A DNA stretch of 17,854 nucleotides from positions 1 through 17,854 of the forward strand of contig JADFNZ010000008.1 of the NCBI GenBank assembly GCA_022563135.1. Direction: 5' to 3'. This DNA comes from Chloroflexota bacterium. GTDB taxonomy: Bacteria > Chloroflexota > Dehalococcoidia > DSTF01 > RBG-16-68-14. Position numbers and translations under genes: made by a program. Below, piece after piece: positions 1-6,489 of this stretch; the stretch's first letter is position 1; every line of letters starts with the position of its first letter. The notes beneath the pieces were generated by a model, which was not told the DNA's origin, made no database searches, and was given only the letters and a program-made list of their open reading frames with translations.

Positions 1-276
1 GGCGGCCCCAAAACGACCCAAGAATACGACAAGGACAACGGCAACGGCGGCGGTGGTGGCGGTGGTGGTGGCGGGTACGGCGGTCAACGAGGAGGCCGTG
101 GCGGTAGCGGAAACGGCGGAGGCCGTCGCGGAGGCGGCGGTGGTGGTGGGTACGGCCGCGGCGGAGGCGGTGGCGGGGGCTACGGCGGAGGCCGTGGTGG
201 CGGAGGCTACGGCGGAAGCCGTAGCGGTCGCGGAGGGGGCCCGCCGTCGAATAAGCCCGGCCCGATCAGGCAGTAA
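1..276 (+). CDS. C-terminal RGG/GYGG-rich tail of a probable RNA-associated protein (5' partial)
   Basis: The first reading frame is open from base 1 to a TAA at 274-276 and gives 91 residues of a protein that starts outside the window. After a short hydrophilic lead (GGPKTTQEYDKDNGN) it is almost entirely Gly with interspersed Arg, Tyr, Ser and Asn, in repeats such as GGYGG, GGRGG and GYGRGG, and it ends PPSNKPGPIRQ. Such low-complexity RGG/GYGG tails are known from RNA-binding proteins, RNA helicases and some RNA-processing enzymes, where they bind RNA and promote self-association. No folded domain remains in view, so the enzyme or RNA-binding core cannot be identified. PNPase, RNase J, a DEAD-box helicase or an RRM protein are all possible. 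A second frame over the same DNA gives an Ala/Val/Glu-rich translation, which is a compositional shadow of the GGN repeats. Confidence 0.7.
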   Translation, partial: GGPKTTQEYDKDNGNGGGGGGGGGGYGGQRGGRGGSGNGGGRRGGGGGGGYGRGGGGGGGYGGGRGGGGYGGSRSGRGGGPPSNKPGPIRQ

Positions 277-296
277 CCCAAGCGAGACAGGCTTGC

Positions 297-320
297 ACGC
301 CCTCACGCTGCTGAGGGCGT
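297..320 (+). terminator. Terminator-like hairpin between the Gly-rich gene and dapB
   Basis: A perfect 9-bp stem (ACGCCCTCA at 297-305 pairing with TGAGGGCGT at 312-320) closes a 6-base loop and is followed by CTTGCTCTT. The position, 20 bases after the stop of the Gly-rich gene, fits an intrinsic terminator. The downstream tract is only moderately T-rich, and dapB starts just 25 bases later, so it may instead attenuate or process a shared transcript. Confidence 0.55.
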
Positions 321-345
321 CTTGCTCTTCAGGGAGCGCGAACGA

Positions 346-1140
346 ATGGCGATCCGGGTGGTAGTAAGTGGCACCGGCAATGTGGGGCGGGAGGTGCTCG
401 CCGCGCTCGTAGGCGAACCGGACTTCGAGGTGGCCGGCGTGATCGAGAAGTTCTCCTCCGAAGAGGAGATCCCGCTCCCGGACGGGAGCGGGCGTGTGCC
501 GCTCAGCGCGGAGCCCGCGGCGCTGCTCGAACGGGCGACGGCGGACGTCGTCATCGATTTCACGAACGCGGCGTGGACGCCCATCGTGGTAGACGCGGCG
601 CTGGAGCGCAACGTGCGGCTCGTGATCGGCACGACCGGACTCTCGAACGACTGGCTGGACGGGCTCGCCACGCGCTGCAAGGAGCGAGGCGTCGGCGCCG
701 TCGTCGCGCCGAACTTCGCCATCGGCGCCGTGTTGATGATCGAGATGGCGAAGCTGGCCGCCCGCTTTTTCGACTCAGCGGAGATCGTCGAGCTCCACCA
801 CGACCGCAAGGTCGACGCGCCTTCCGGCACGTCGCTCAAGACGGCGGAGGAGATGCTGGCGGCGAGGGGCAAGCCGTTCGAGCGCAACGTGCCGGAGAAG
901 GAGACGCTGGCCGGCACGCGCGCGGGCGAGCAAGGCGGCGTCACGATCCACAGCGTCCGGCTCCCGGGCCTCGTCGCCCACCAAGAGGTGATCTTCGGCG
1001 GCAGGGGCCAGACGCTGAGCATCCGCCACGACTCGACAGGGCGCGACTCGTTCATCCCCGGCGTGCTGCTCGCGACGCGTGAGGTGATGCGCCGGAAGGA
1101 GCTGGTGCGCGGCCTCGCCTCCCTGGTGGGACTGGAGTAG
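346..1140 (+). CDS. dapB: 4-hydroxy-tetrahydrodipicolinate reductase
   Basis: DapB reduces 4-hydroxy-tetrahydrodipicolinate with NAD(P)H in the diaminopimelate/lysine pathway, in the cytoplasm. The 264-residue protein has the N-terminal dinucleotide-binding loop GTGNVG (9-14), the IGTTG motif (94-98) and APNFAIG (121-127). The family signature HHDRKVDAPSGTS (151-163) contains the catalytic His and Lys. The C-terminal GGRGQTLSIRHDSTGRDSF stretch is also typical. Length matches the family (about 265). The ATG at 346 is preceded by AGGGAG (331-336) at a good distance. A TTG at 322 would add eight residues that the family does not have and lies right behind the hairpin, so 346 is preferred. No dapA or asd neighbour is visible; the upstream gene is a probable RNA-related protein. 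Confidence 0.96.
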   Translation: MAIRVVVSGTGNVGREVLAALVGEPDFEVAGVIEKFSSEEEIPLPDGSGRVPLSAEPAALLERATADVVIDFTNAAWTPIVVDAALERNVRLVIGTTGLSNDWLDGLATRCKERGVGAVVAPNFAIGAVLMIEMAKLAARFFDSAEIVELHHDRKVDAPSGTSLKTAEEMLAARGKPFERNVPEKETLAGTRAGEQGGVTIHSVRLPGLVAHQEVIFGGRGQTLSIRHDSTGRDSFIPGVLLATREVMRRKELVRGLASLVGLE

Positions 1141-1160
1141 GGTTCGGCGTAAGCCGTAAT

Positions 1161-1198
1161 CCTGCCGGATGGCTCCCCGATAGGGGCCATTCGGCGGG
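1161..1198 (+). terminator. Long stable hairpin downstream of dapB
   Basis: Bases 1161-1172 pair with 1187-1198 over 12 positions, including two G-T wobbles. A second G/C helix (about 1174-1178 with 1183-1186) with a GATA-type loop stacks on top, leaving a one- or two-base bulge. It lies 20 bases after the dapB stop and just before the promoter of the next operon, as expected for a transcript 3' end. No T-run follows, so it could be a Rho-dependent or structural 3' end. Confidence 0.45.
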
Positions 1199-1207
1199 CA
1201 ACCTTCA

Positions 1208-1237
1208 TTGACACAGGCGTGGCGCGCGCCCTAAAAT
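1208..1237 (+). promoter_or_regulatory. Sigma-70-type promoter of the tetrapyrrole operon
   Basis: A perfect -35 hexamer TTGACA (1208-1213) is separated by 18 bases from a near-consensus -10 TAAAAT (1232-1237). The predicted start of transcription is near 1244, giving a leader of about 45 bases before the regulator gene at 1289. It is the best promoter match in the window and sits between the dapB hairpin and the first gene of the heme run. Confidence 0.75.
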
Positions 1238-1245
1238 CTACTTGA

Positions 1246-1283
1246 TGACCTTTAGTCAGCGACTATTGCCTAGATTTGCGTAG
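1246..1283 (+). promoter_or_regulatory. Possible operator elements in the operon leader
   Basis: Just after the predicted transcription start there is a small dyad TGAC-N5-GTCA (1246-1258). Two direct copies of TTGCnTAG follow (1266-1273 and 1276-1283), exactly 10 bp apart, so they would face the same side of the helix. This is the position expected for autoregulation by the helix-turn-helix protein encoded directly downstream. The elements are short, so function is an inference. Confidence 0.3.
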
Positions 1284-1288
1284 GTTCT

Positions 1289-1945
1289 ATGGCTACAACA
1301 CCTGCCGCCGCCCCCGCTCCCTCGCAGAGCCGCTGGCTCACACTGGGAAGCGCATGCCGGGTGCTGGGGGTTGACGAGTCCACCTTACGGCGCTGGGCGG
1401 ATAGTGGGCACGTGCGCGCCTTTCGCACGCCCGGCGGGCACCGGAGGTTCGCGGAGGCTGACCTCCAGGAGCTGATTGCCGGCCGCGCTCCCGGCGACCA
1501 GCCGTACCATGAGGTGGGCGAACTGGCGATCACCCATATTCGCAGGCAGCTCCAGCGGCGGCCGGCCCGAGACGCTCCTTGGTACGCCAATGTGAACGAA
1601 GAGATCAAAGACCGGCTGCGTCCGCTGGGCCGCCGCCTGGCCACCCTGAGCGCGGATTACCTGGGCCGCCGGCACCGACGGGCGGGTCTGCTGGAGGAGG
1701 CGCGATCGCTCGGCCATGAATACGGCCGGGAGCTCGCCGCGACCGGCCTGGCGCTGGCGCAGGCCGTGGAGGCGTTCATCTTCTTCCGCCGCAGCCTGGG
1801 TGACGCCACGCGACAGGCCGCCCAGAGCCAGGAGCTCTCCGTTGCCGACGCGCTGAACGCCTGCGAGCAGGTGACCGGGCTGGCGGACCAGGTGCTCGTC
1901 GGCCTGACGGAGGCGTACGAAGAGAGCCGGGCCGCGGCCGGCTGA
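1289..1945 (+). CDS. MerR/BldC-type HTH regulator with RsbRD-like helical sensor domain
   Basis: The 218-residue protein begins with a short Ala/Pro-rich tail and then a MerR/excisionase-like winged helix at about residues 16-66. That domain carries STLRRWADSGHVRAFRTPGG followed by HRRF, the classic DNA-binding helix and wing. The rest (about 75-215) is all-helical and hydrophilic, with features such as RPLGRRLATLSADYL, LLEEARSLGHEYGRELA and ALAQAVEAFIFFRRSL. It resembles the N-terminal RsbRD-type sensor domain seen in some one-component regulators. It is the first gene behind the strong promoter at 1208-1237, with only a weak ribosome-binding site (GTAGG), and is followed 32 bases later by the tetrapyrrole genes. 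It is therefore the likely regulator of the operon. The ligand is unknown; heme, iron or a pathway intermediate is an inference. Confidence 0.8.
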   Translation: MATTPAAAPAPSQSRWLTLGSACRVLGVDESTLRRWADSGHVRAFRTPGGHRRFAEADLQELIAGRAPGDQPYHEVGELAITHIRRQLQRRPARDAPWYANVNEEIKDRLRPLGRRLATLSADYLGRRHRRAGLLEEARSLGHEYGRELAATGLALAQAVEAFIFFRRSLGDATRQAAQSQELSVADALNACEQVTGLADQVLVGLTEAYEESRAAAG

Positions 1946-1977
1946 GGCCGCCGCGAGTCTACGAGAGGAAGCCGAGC

Positions 1978-2652
1978 ATGGGCTACTATCCGATGTTCGT
2001 CGAACTGGAAGGGCGGCGCTGTCTCGTCATCGGCGGCGGGGCGGAGGCGCAGCGCAAGGTGGAAGGGCTTCGCGCGGCCGGAGGTGACGTCATGGTGATC
2101 TCGCCGAAGCTGACGCGCGATCTGCAGCGGATGCTTGCCGAAGGCGAGATCGACCACCACCAGCGCGATTATCAGGAAGGCGACCTAGAGGGCTACGAAA
2201 TCTGCATGGTGGCGACGGACGACGGCGAAGTAAACGCCGAGGTTTCGGCGGAAGGCAAGCGCCGCCGGGTCTGGGTGAACGCCGCGGACGACACGAAAAA
2301 CTGCGATTTCATCCTGCCTTCCGTCATCCGGCGCGGCCTGATCACGCTGGCCGCGTCCACCGGCGGCGCCAGCCCGGCCCTCGCGCGCAGGTTGCGCGAG
2401 GAGCTGGAGGCCTACCTGACCGAGGAGATGCCTGCCCTGGCGGATCTCCTGGGTGAAGTGCGCACGGACCTACGGTCGCGCGGCATCGCGCCGGGGCCAG
2501 AGGTGTGGCAGGAGGCGATCGACGAAGACCTCCGCGTGCTGCTGGCGCAGCGCAAGCATCGCCAGGCGAAGGCGCGTCTGCTCGGCGCGCTGGGCGCCGG
2601 TGATCTGGTGGAGGAGCTTGTGGGCGCCGAGAGCGGGCGCGATCACGCCTAA
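1978..2652 (+). CDS. Precorrin-2 dehydrogenase / sirohydrochlorin ferrochelatase (CysG N-terminal type)
   Basis: This 224-residue protein matches the SirC/Met8p/CysG-B family. The enzyme oxidises precorrin-2 to sirohydrochlorin with NAD+, and some members also insert iron to make siroheme. Visible features are the family start YYPMFVELEGRRCLVIGGG, with the GGG of the nucleotide-binding loop at 19-21, and the NAADD motif (101-105), which includes the conserved catalytic Asp. FILPSVIRRGLITLAASTGG (111-130) and SPALARRLREELE follow. Length is normal for the stand-alone form. The start has GAGAGGA a few bases upstream. It lies between the regulator and hemA. Together with the CobA half of the fusion further down, it completes the branch from uroporphyrinogen III to siroheme. 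Confidence 0.92.
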   Translation: MGYYPMFVELEGRRCLVIGGGAEAQRKVEGLRAAGGDVMVISPKLTRDLQRMLAEGEIDHHQRDYQEGDLEGYEICMVATDDGEVNAEVSAEGKRRRVWVNAADDTKNCDFILPSVIRRGLITLAASTGGASPALARRLREELEAYLTEEMPALADLLGEVRTDLRSRGIAPGPEVWQEAIDEDLRVLLAQRKHRQAKARLLGALGAGDLVEELVGAESGRDHA

Positions 2653-2682
2653 CGAGAGAGGGAAGGACGCAGGAGCGAGCGG

Positions 2683-3963
2683 ATGGATATCACACTGGTA
2701 GGCATCAGTCACAAGACCGCCCCGGTCGCGGTGCGCGAAAGCGTCGCGTTTGGGCTGGAGGAGCTGCCGCAGGCGCTGCCGCGCTTCGGCGGCGCCACGG
2801 TGCTGCTCTCTACCTGTAACCGCACCGAGGTCTATCTGGCTGCTCCCCATGTCATCACCGCGAATTCGGTGATCGCCCTCCTGCGCGAGCTCAAGGGCGC
2901 GACGGACGCGCCGGAGGAGGCGTTCTATCACCTCACCGGCCTCGACGCCGCGCGCCACCTCTTCGGCGTCGCCGCCGGCATCGATTCGATGGTGCTGGGC
3001 GAGTCCGAAATCCTGGGGCAGGTACGCAGCGCGTTTACCGCCGCCCTCGACGCGGGCACCTACAACGCCACCGTTTCGCAGCTCTTCCACAGCGCAATCC
3101 GGGTAGGCCGGCGCGTTCGCACGGAGACCCAGATTGGGCGGCACGCGGTCTCAATCAGCTCCAGCGCCGTCGCGCTGGCGCGCAACACGCTGGGCGATCT
3201 GGCGTCCAAGACGGTGCTGGTGGTGGGCGCCGGCGAGGCGGGCCAGATCGCGTCGCGCAGCCTGACCCAGAGTGGCGCCTCGCGCCTGCTCGTGACGAGC
3301 CGCACCGCCGAGCGAGCGCGGGAGCTCGCCGCCAGCCTGGGCGGGGAGTCCGTGCCATTCGACGACCTGGGCAAGGCGATGGCGGAGGCGGACATCGTGA
3401 TCAGCTCAAGCGCTGCACCGGACTTCATCATCGGCCCGCGGGAGGTGGTCCAAGCGACCGCCAACCGCAACGGGCGACAGCTCTTGCTCATCGACATCGC
3501 CGTGCCGCGCGACGTGGACCCGGCGGTGCGGGAGCTCCCCAGCGTACACCTCTTCGATATCGATGACCTGCAGGCACATGTAGACCGTAATCTGGATACG
3601 CGCCGGCAGGAGGTCGCCAAAGTCGAGGGCATCGTCGACGCTGAGATCGTTCGCTTCGGTCAGTGGCTGCGCGCGCGCGGCGTCGTCCCCACGGTCGCAG
3701 AGCTGCGGGCCCGTGGGGACAGCCTGTGCGAGGCGGAGGTGGCCCGCACGCTGAAGCGCCTGCCCGATCTCAACCCGCAGCAAAGAGAGCGCGTGGCGGC
3801 GATGGCGAACGCGCTGGTCAAGAAGCTGCTGCATGATCCCATCGCCCGTCTCAAGGGCGAAGACGGCGAGCGCTATGTGGGAGTCACGCGTGAGCTGTTC
3901 GGCCTGGATGGGAACGCTCAAGACGCGCCGGCTGAAGGGCCGGGTCCCGAAAACGGGGACTGA
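2683..3963 (+). CDS. hemA: Glutamyl-tRNA reductase
   Basis: HemA reduces glutamyl-tRNA(Glu) with NADPH to glutamate-1-semialdehyde, the committed and usually regulated step of C5 tetrapyrrole synthesis. The 426-residue protein opens with the family signature LVGISHKTAPVAVRE. It has the catalytic Cys in STCNRTEVY (Cys45), then DSMVLGESEILGQV (101-114), GRRVRTETQIGRHAVSISS, and the NADPH-binding VGAGEAG (181-187). The C-terminal helical dimerisation domain ends after YVGVTRELFGLDG with a short acidic/Pro tail. The AGGAG box before the ATG at 2683 is clear. Its partner HemL is encoded at 11229 in the same direction. The stop at 3961-3963 is only four bases from the hemC start, indicating co-translation. 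Confidence 0.97.
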   Translation: MDITLVGISHKTAPVAVRESVAFGLEELPQALPRFGGATVLLSTCNRTEVYLAAPHVITANSVIALLRELKGATDAPEEAFYHLTGLDAARHLFGVAAGIDSMVLGESEILGQVRSAFTAALDAGTYNATVSQLFHSAIRVGRRVRTETQIGRHAVSISSSAVALARNTLGDLASKTVLVVGAGEAGQIASRSLTQSGASRLLVTSRTAERARELAASLGGESVPFDDLGKAMAEADIVISSSAAPDFIIGPREVVQATANRNGRQLLLIDIAVPRDVDPAVRELPSVHLFDIDDLQAHVDRNLDTRRQEVAKVEGIVDAEIVRFGQWLRARGVVPTVAELRARGDSLCEAEVARTLKRLPDLNPQQRERVAAMANALVKKLLHDPIARLKGEDGERYVGVTRELFGLDGNAQDAPAEGPGPENGD

Positions 3964-3967
3964 GCCC

Positions 3968-4897
3968 GTGGCCGGCCGCACCCTCACCATCGGCACTCGT
4001 GGCAGCCGGCTCGCTCTGCGTCAGACGGAGCTCGTGCGAGAGGCGCTCCGCGGCCGGCGGCCGGAGCTGTCGTTCGAGGTGCGCCAGGTGCGTACGGCGG
4101 GCGACCGCGATAGAACGGCATCCCTGAGCGAGATCGGCGGCCAGGGCGTCTTCGTCAAAGAGCTTGAGGCGGCCTTGTTGCGACACGACGTGGACCTCGC
4201 AGTGCACAGCCTGAAGGACGTGCCGTCGGAGATCGCGGACGGACTGGTGCTGGCCGCGATCCTGGAGCGGGAGGACCCGCGCGACGCGCTGGTCTCCCGC
4301 GACGGCACCTCGCTGGACAGCCTGCCTGCGGGCGCCCGCGTGGGTACGGGCAGCGCCCGCCGCGCGGCCCAACTCCTCGCACACCGGCCGGACCTGACGC
4401 CGGTGGACATCCGCGGGAACGTCGATACCCGTGTGCGAAAGGTAGAACACGGCGAGCTCGATGCGGCCGTCCTCGCCGTGGCCGGGCTCAAGCGCCTCGG
4501 CCTGCTTGAACGGGCGGCGGAGATTCTCGAGCCTGAAATTATGGTGCCGGCGGTCGGCCAGGGCGCGCTCGTCGTCCAGGCACGGGCGGACGACGAGGAG
4601 ACGCTGATGCTGCTGCGGGAGATCGACCACCGCGAGAGCCGCCTCGCGTGCGAGGCGGAGCGATCCTTCCTGCGCCGCCTGGGCGGAGGCTGCCGCCTTC
4701 CGTTTGGCGCGCTGGCTACCATCGAGAACGACACGATCTCGCTTCTGGGCTTCATGTCGGACGAGGCGGGCGAGCGTAGATTTCGGTCGCAGGTTTCCGG
4801 CGCTGCCACCGAGCATGAGCGGCTGGGCGTGGAGCTGGCCGAGCGGCTGCTCACGGATGGCGCGGCGGAGCTGGTCGAAGCGGCGGAGACAGAATGA
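3968..4897 (+). CDS. hemC: Hydroxymethylbilane synthase (porphobilinogen deaminase)
   Basis: HemC joins four porphobilinogens into hydroxymethylbilane using a covalently bound dipyrromethane cofactor. The reading frame is open upstream into hemA, but family homology begins at RTLTIGTRGSRLALRQTELV. The GTG at 3968, four bases after the hemA stop and nine after GGGG, is therefore the best start and gives 309 residues, the usual size. Key parts are VRTAGDRD, EIGGQGVFVKELE, HSLKDVP with the catalytic Asp84, GTGSARRAAQL, and IRGNVDTRVRKVEHGELDAAVLA. The cofactor-binding Cys242 lies in LGGGCRLPFGALA. An ATG at 3908 is a possible longer start but would overlap hemA by 56 bases. The stop overlaps the next gene's start (ATGA). 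Confidence 0.95.
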   Translation: MAGRTLTIGTRGSRLALRQTELVREALRGRRPELSFEVRQVRTAGDRDRTASLSEIGGQGVFVKELEAALLRHDVDLAVHSLKDVPSEIADGLVLAAILEREDPRDALVSRDGTSLDSLPAGARVGTGSARRAAQLLAHRPDLTPVDIRGNVDTRVRKVEHGELDAAVLAVAGLKRLGLLERAAEILEPEIMVPAVGQGALVVQARADDEETLMLLREIDHRESRLACEAERSFLRRLGGGCRLPFGALATIENDTISLLGFMSDEAGERRFRSQVSGAATEHERLGVELAERLLTDGAAELVEAAETE

Positions 4898-6459
4898 GCG
4901 AAGAGAAGGGACGCGTCTATCTGGTCGGGGCCGGGCCGGGCGACCCGGCGCTGATCACGCTGGCGGCCGTCGAGGCGCTCGCGAAGGCGGACGTCGTCGT
5001 GTACGACCGCCTGGCGAACCCGCAACTGCTTATGCATGCGCCGGCGCAGGCGGAGCGCGTCTTCGCCGGCAAAGGCCCGGATCAGCACACGATGAGTCAG
5101 CAGGAGATCAACGCGCTCCTCGTCGATCGCGGTCGCGCAGGGAAGCGCGTGGTGCGGCTGAAGGGCGGCGACCCGTTCGTCTTCGGGCGGGGCGGCGAGG
5201 AGGCCGAGGCGCTCGCGGAGGCGGGCCTCCCGTTCGAGGTCGTGCCGGGCGTCAGCTCGGCGATCGCGGCGGCGGCCTACGCTGGCATTCCGATCACCCA
5301 CCGCGGCCTCGGCTCCTCCGTCGCCTTCGTTACCGGCCACGAGGACCCGGCGAAAGAGGAGCAGGATGTCGATTGGAGCAAGATCGCGACTGCCGTCGAT
5401 ACGCTGGTGCTGCTGATGGGCGTCGGCCGGCTCGCGCAGGTCGTGGAGCGGCTGATCGCGGCCGGACGCGTGGCCGAAACGCCGGCGGCAGTGATCGAAT
5501 GGGGCACACTGCCCCGCCAGCGTACGGTCACGGGCACCCTGGGCGACATCGTCACGAAGGTTGCGGAGGCCGGCATCCGCCCACCCGCGATCACCGTCGT
5601 GGGAGAGGTCGTGCGGCTGCGCGAAACGCTGCGCTGGTTCGACACGCGGCCGCTCTTCGGCAAGCGCGTACTGGTCACGCGCACACGAGAGCAGGCGAGC
5701 GAGCTGGCGCGCGCGCTGGCGGAGGCCGGCGCGGAGCCTGTGGAGCTGCCGACGATCGAGATCAAGCAGCGATACGATGAGGCGAAGCTCAAGGCGGCTG
5801 CGGTTGCACTGAGCGAGGAGCGGTACGCCTGGCTCATCTTCACGAGCGCGAACGCCGTTGACATCTTCTTTGGCTTCCTGCGCGACCGCGGATCCGACGC
5901 GAGGAACGTGCGCGCGAGCGTCGCAGCGATCGGGCCGGGCACGGCCGCTGCGCTGGAGCGGCGGGGTATCGCCGCCGATCTCACGCCGGACTCCACCGCC
6001 TACACCGCGGAGGGGCTACTGGCGGCGTTCGATGAGCGCGGCGGCGTGCAAGGCTGCTCGGTGCTACTGCCCCGCGCTGAGGGCGCACGCGACGCGCTGA
6101 TCGAAGGCCTCACGAATCAGGGCGCGACCGTCGATGAGGTCACTCTCTACGTCGCGGAGACTCCGCGCGATCCGGACGCTGAGGGCCTGCGGCGGCTGTG
6201 CGCGGGCGAGATCGACGTGGCGACGTTTGCCAGTTCGTCGGCGGTGCGCAACCTCATTGCGATGCTGGGCGACGACCTCGAGCCGCTGCGCCGCTGCGCG
6301 ATCGCTTGCATCGGCCCGATCACGGCGGCGACGGTCGAGGAGCTGCTCGGCCGCCCGCCGGATGTGGTCGCGCCGGAGCACACGGTAGCGGGGTTGGTGC
6401 GGGCGCTGGTTGAGGCGACAGATGGCGCTAGACAGACGGCGGCCCCTGGGCTTAAATAG
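4894..6459 (+). CDS. cobA-hemD: Uroporphyrinogen-III C-methyltransferase / uroporphyrinogen-III synthase fusion (CobA-HemD)
   Basis: This is a two-domain protein of 521 residues. Residues about 5-245 are a SAM-dependent uroporphyrinogen-III methyltransferase (SUMT). The evidence is [11 protein letters not shown] (8-18), [17 protein letters not shown], the signature [17 protein letters not shown] (87-103), [24 protein letters not shown] and [10 protein letters not shown]. Residues about 255-510 are uroporphyrinogen-III synthase. They begin [27 protein letters not shown] and contain LIFTSANAV, the [15 protein letters not shown] loop, [10 protein letters not shown] and [13 protein letters not shown]. 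The fusion makes uroporphyrinogen III by cyclising hydroxymethylbilane and then methylates it twice to precorrin-2. The start overlaps the hemC stop (ATGA at 4894), implying translational coupling. Such fusions are known in several phyla. Confidence 0.95.
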   Translation: MSEEKGRVYLVGAGPGDPALITLAAVEALAKADVVVYDRLANPQLLMHAPAQAERVFAGKGPDQHTMSQQEINALLVDRGRAGKRVVRLKGGDPFVFGRGGEEAEALAEAGLPFEVVPGVSSAIAAAAYAGIPITHRGLGSSVAFVTGHEDPAKEEQDVDWSKIATAVDTLVLLMGVGRLAQVVERLIAAGRVAETPAAVIEWGTLPRQRTVTGTLGDIVTKVAEAGIRPPAITVVGEVVRLRETLRWFDTRPLFGKRVLVTRTREQASELARALAEAGAEPVELPTIEIKQRYDEAKLKAAAVALSEERYAWLIFTSANAVDIFFGFLRDRGSDARNVRASVAAIGPGTAAALERRGIAADLTPDSTAYTAEGLLAAFDERGGVQGCSVLLPRAEGARDALIEGLTNQGATVDEVTLYVAETPRDPDAEGLRRLCAGEIDVATFASSSAVRNLIAMLGDDLEPLRRCAIACIGPITAATVEELLGRPPDVVAPEHTVAGLVRALVEATDGARQTAAPGLK

Positions 6460-6489
6460 AACTACCCCACACACAAGGAGATCACAGAC

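Noticed and set aside
53..364. Open frame giving an Ala/Val/Glu-rich 103-residue translation over the Gly-rich repeats
   Set aside because: It is a frame shadow of the GGN repeat coding for the Gly-rich tail; the first frame gives a biologically familiar RGG/GYGG composition and ends at a natural stop before the hairpin.
1266..1283. CRISPR-like or larger tandem repeat in the operon leader
   Set aside because: Only two 8-base units are present with no spacer structure; a protein-binding site is the only reasonable reading.
4021..5340. Long open frame on the minus strand (about 439 residues) opposite hemC and cobA-hemD
   Set aside because: It lies wholly opposite two well-conserved genes with catalytic motifs, and its Arg/Ser/Ala-rich translation is a typical antisense artefact of GC-rich DNA. 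The same holds for other long antisense frames over the ligase, hemB, hemL and the flavoproteins.
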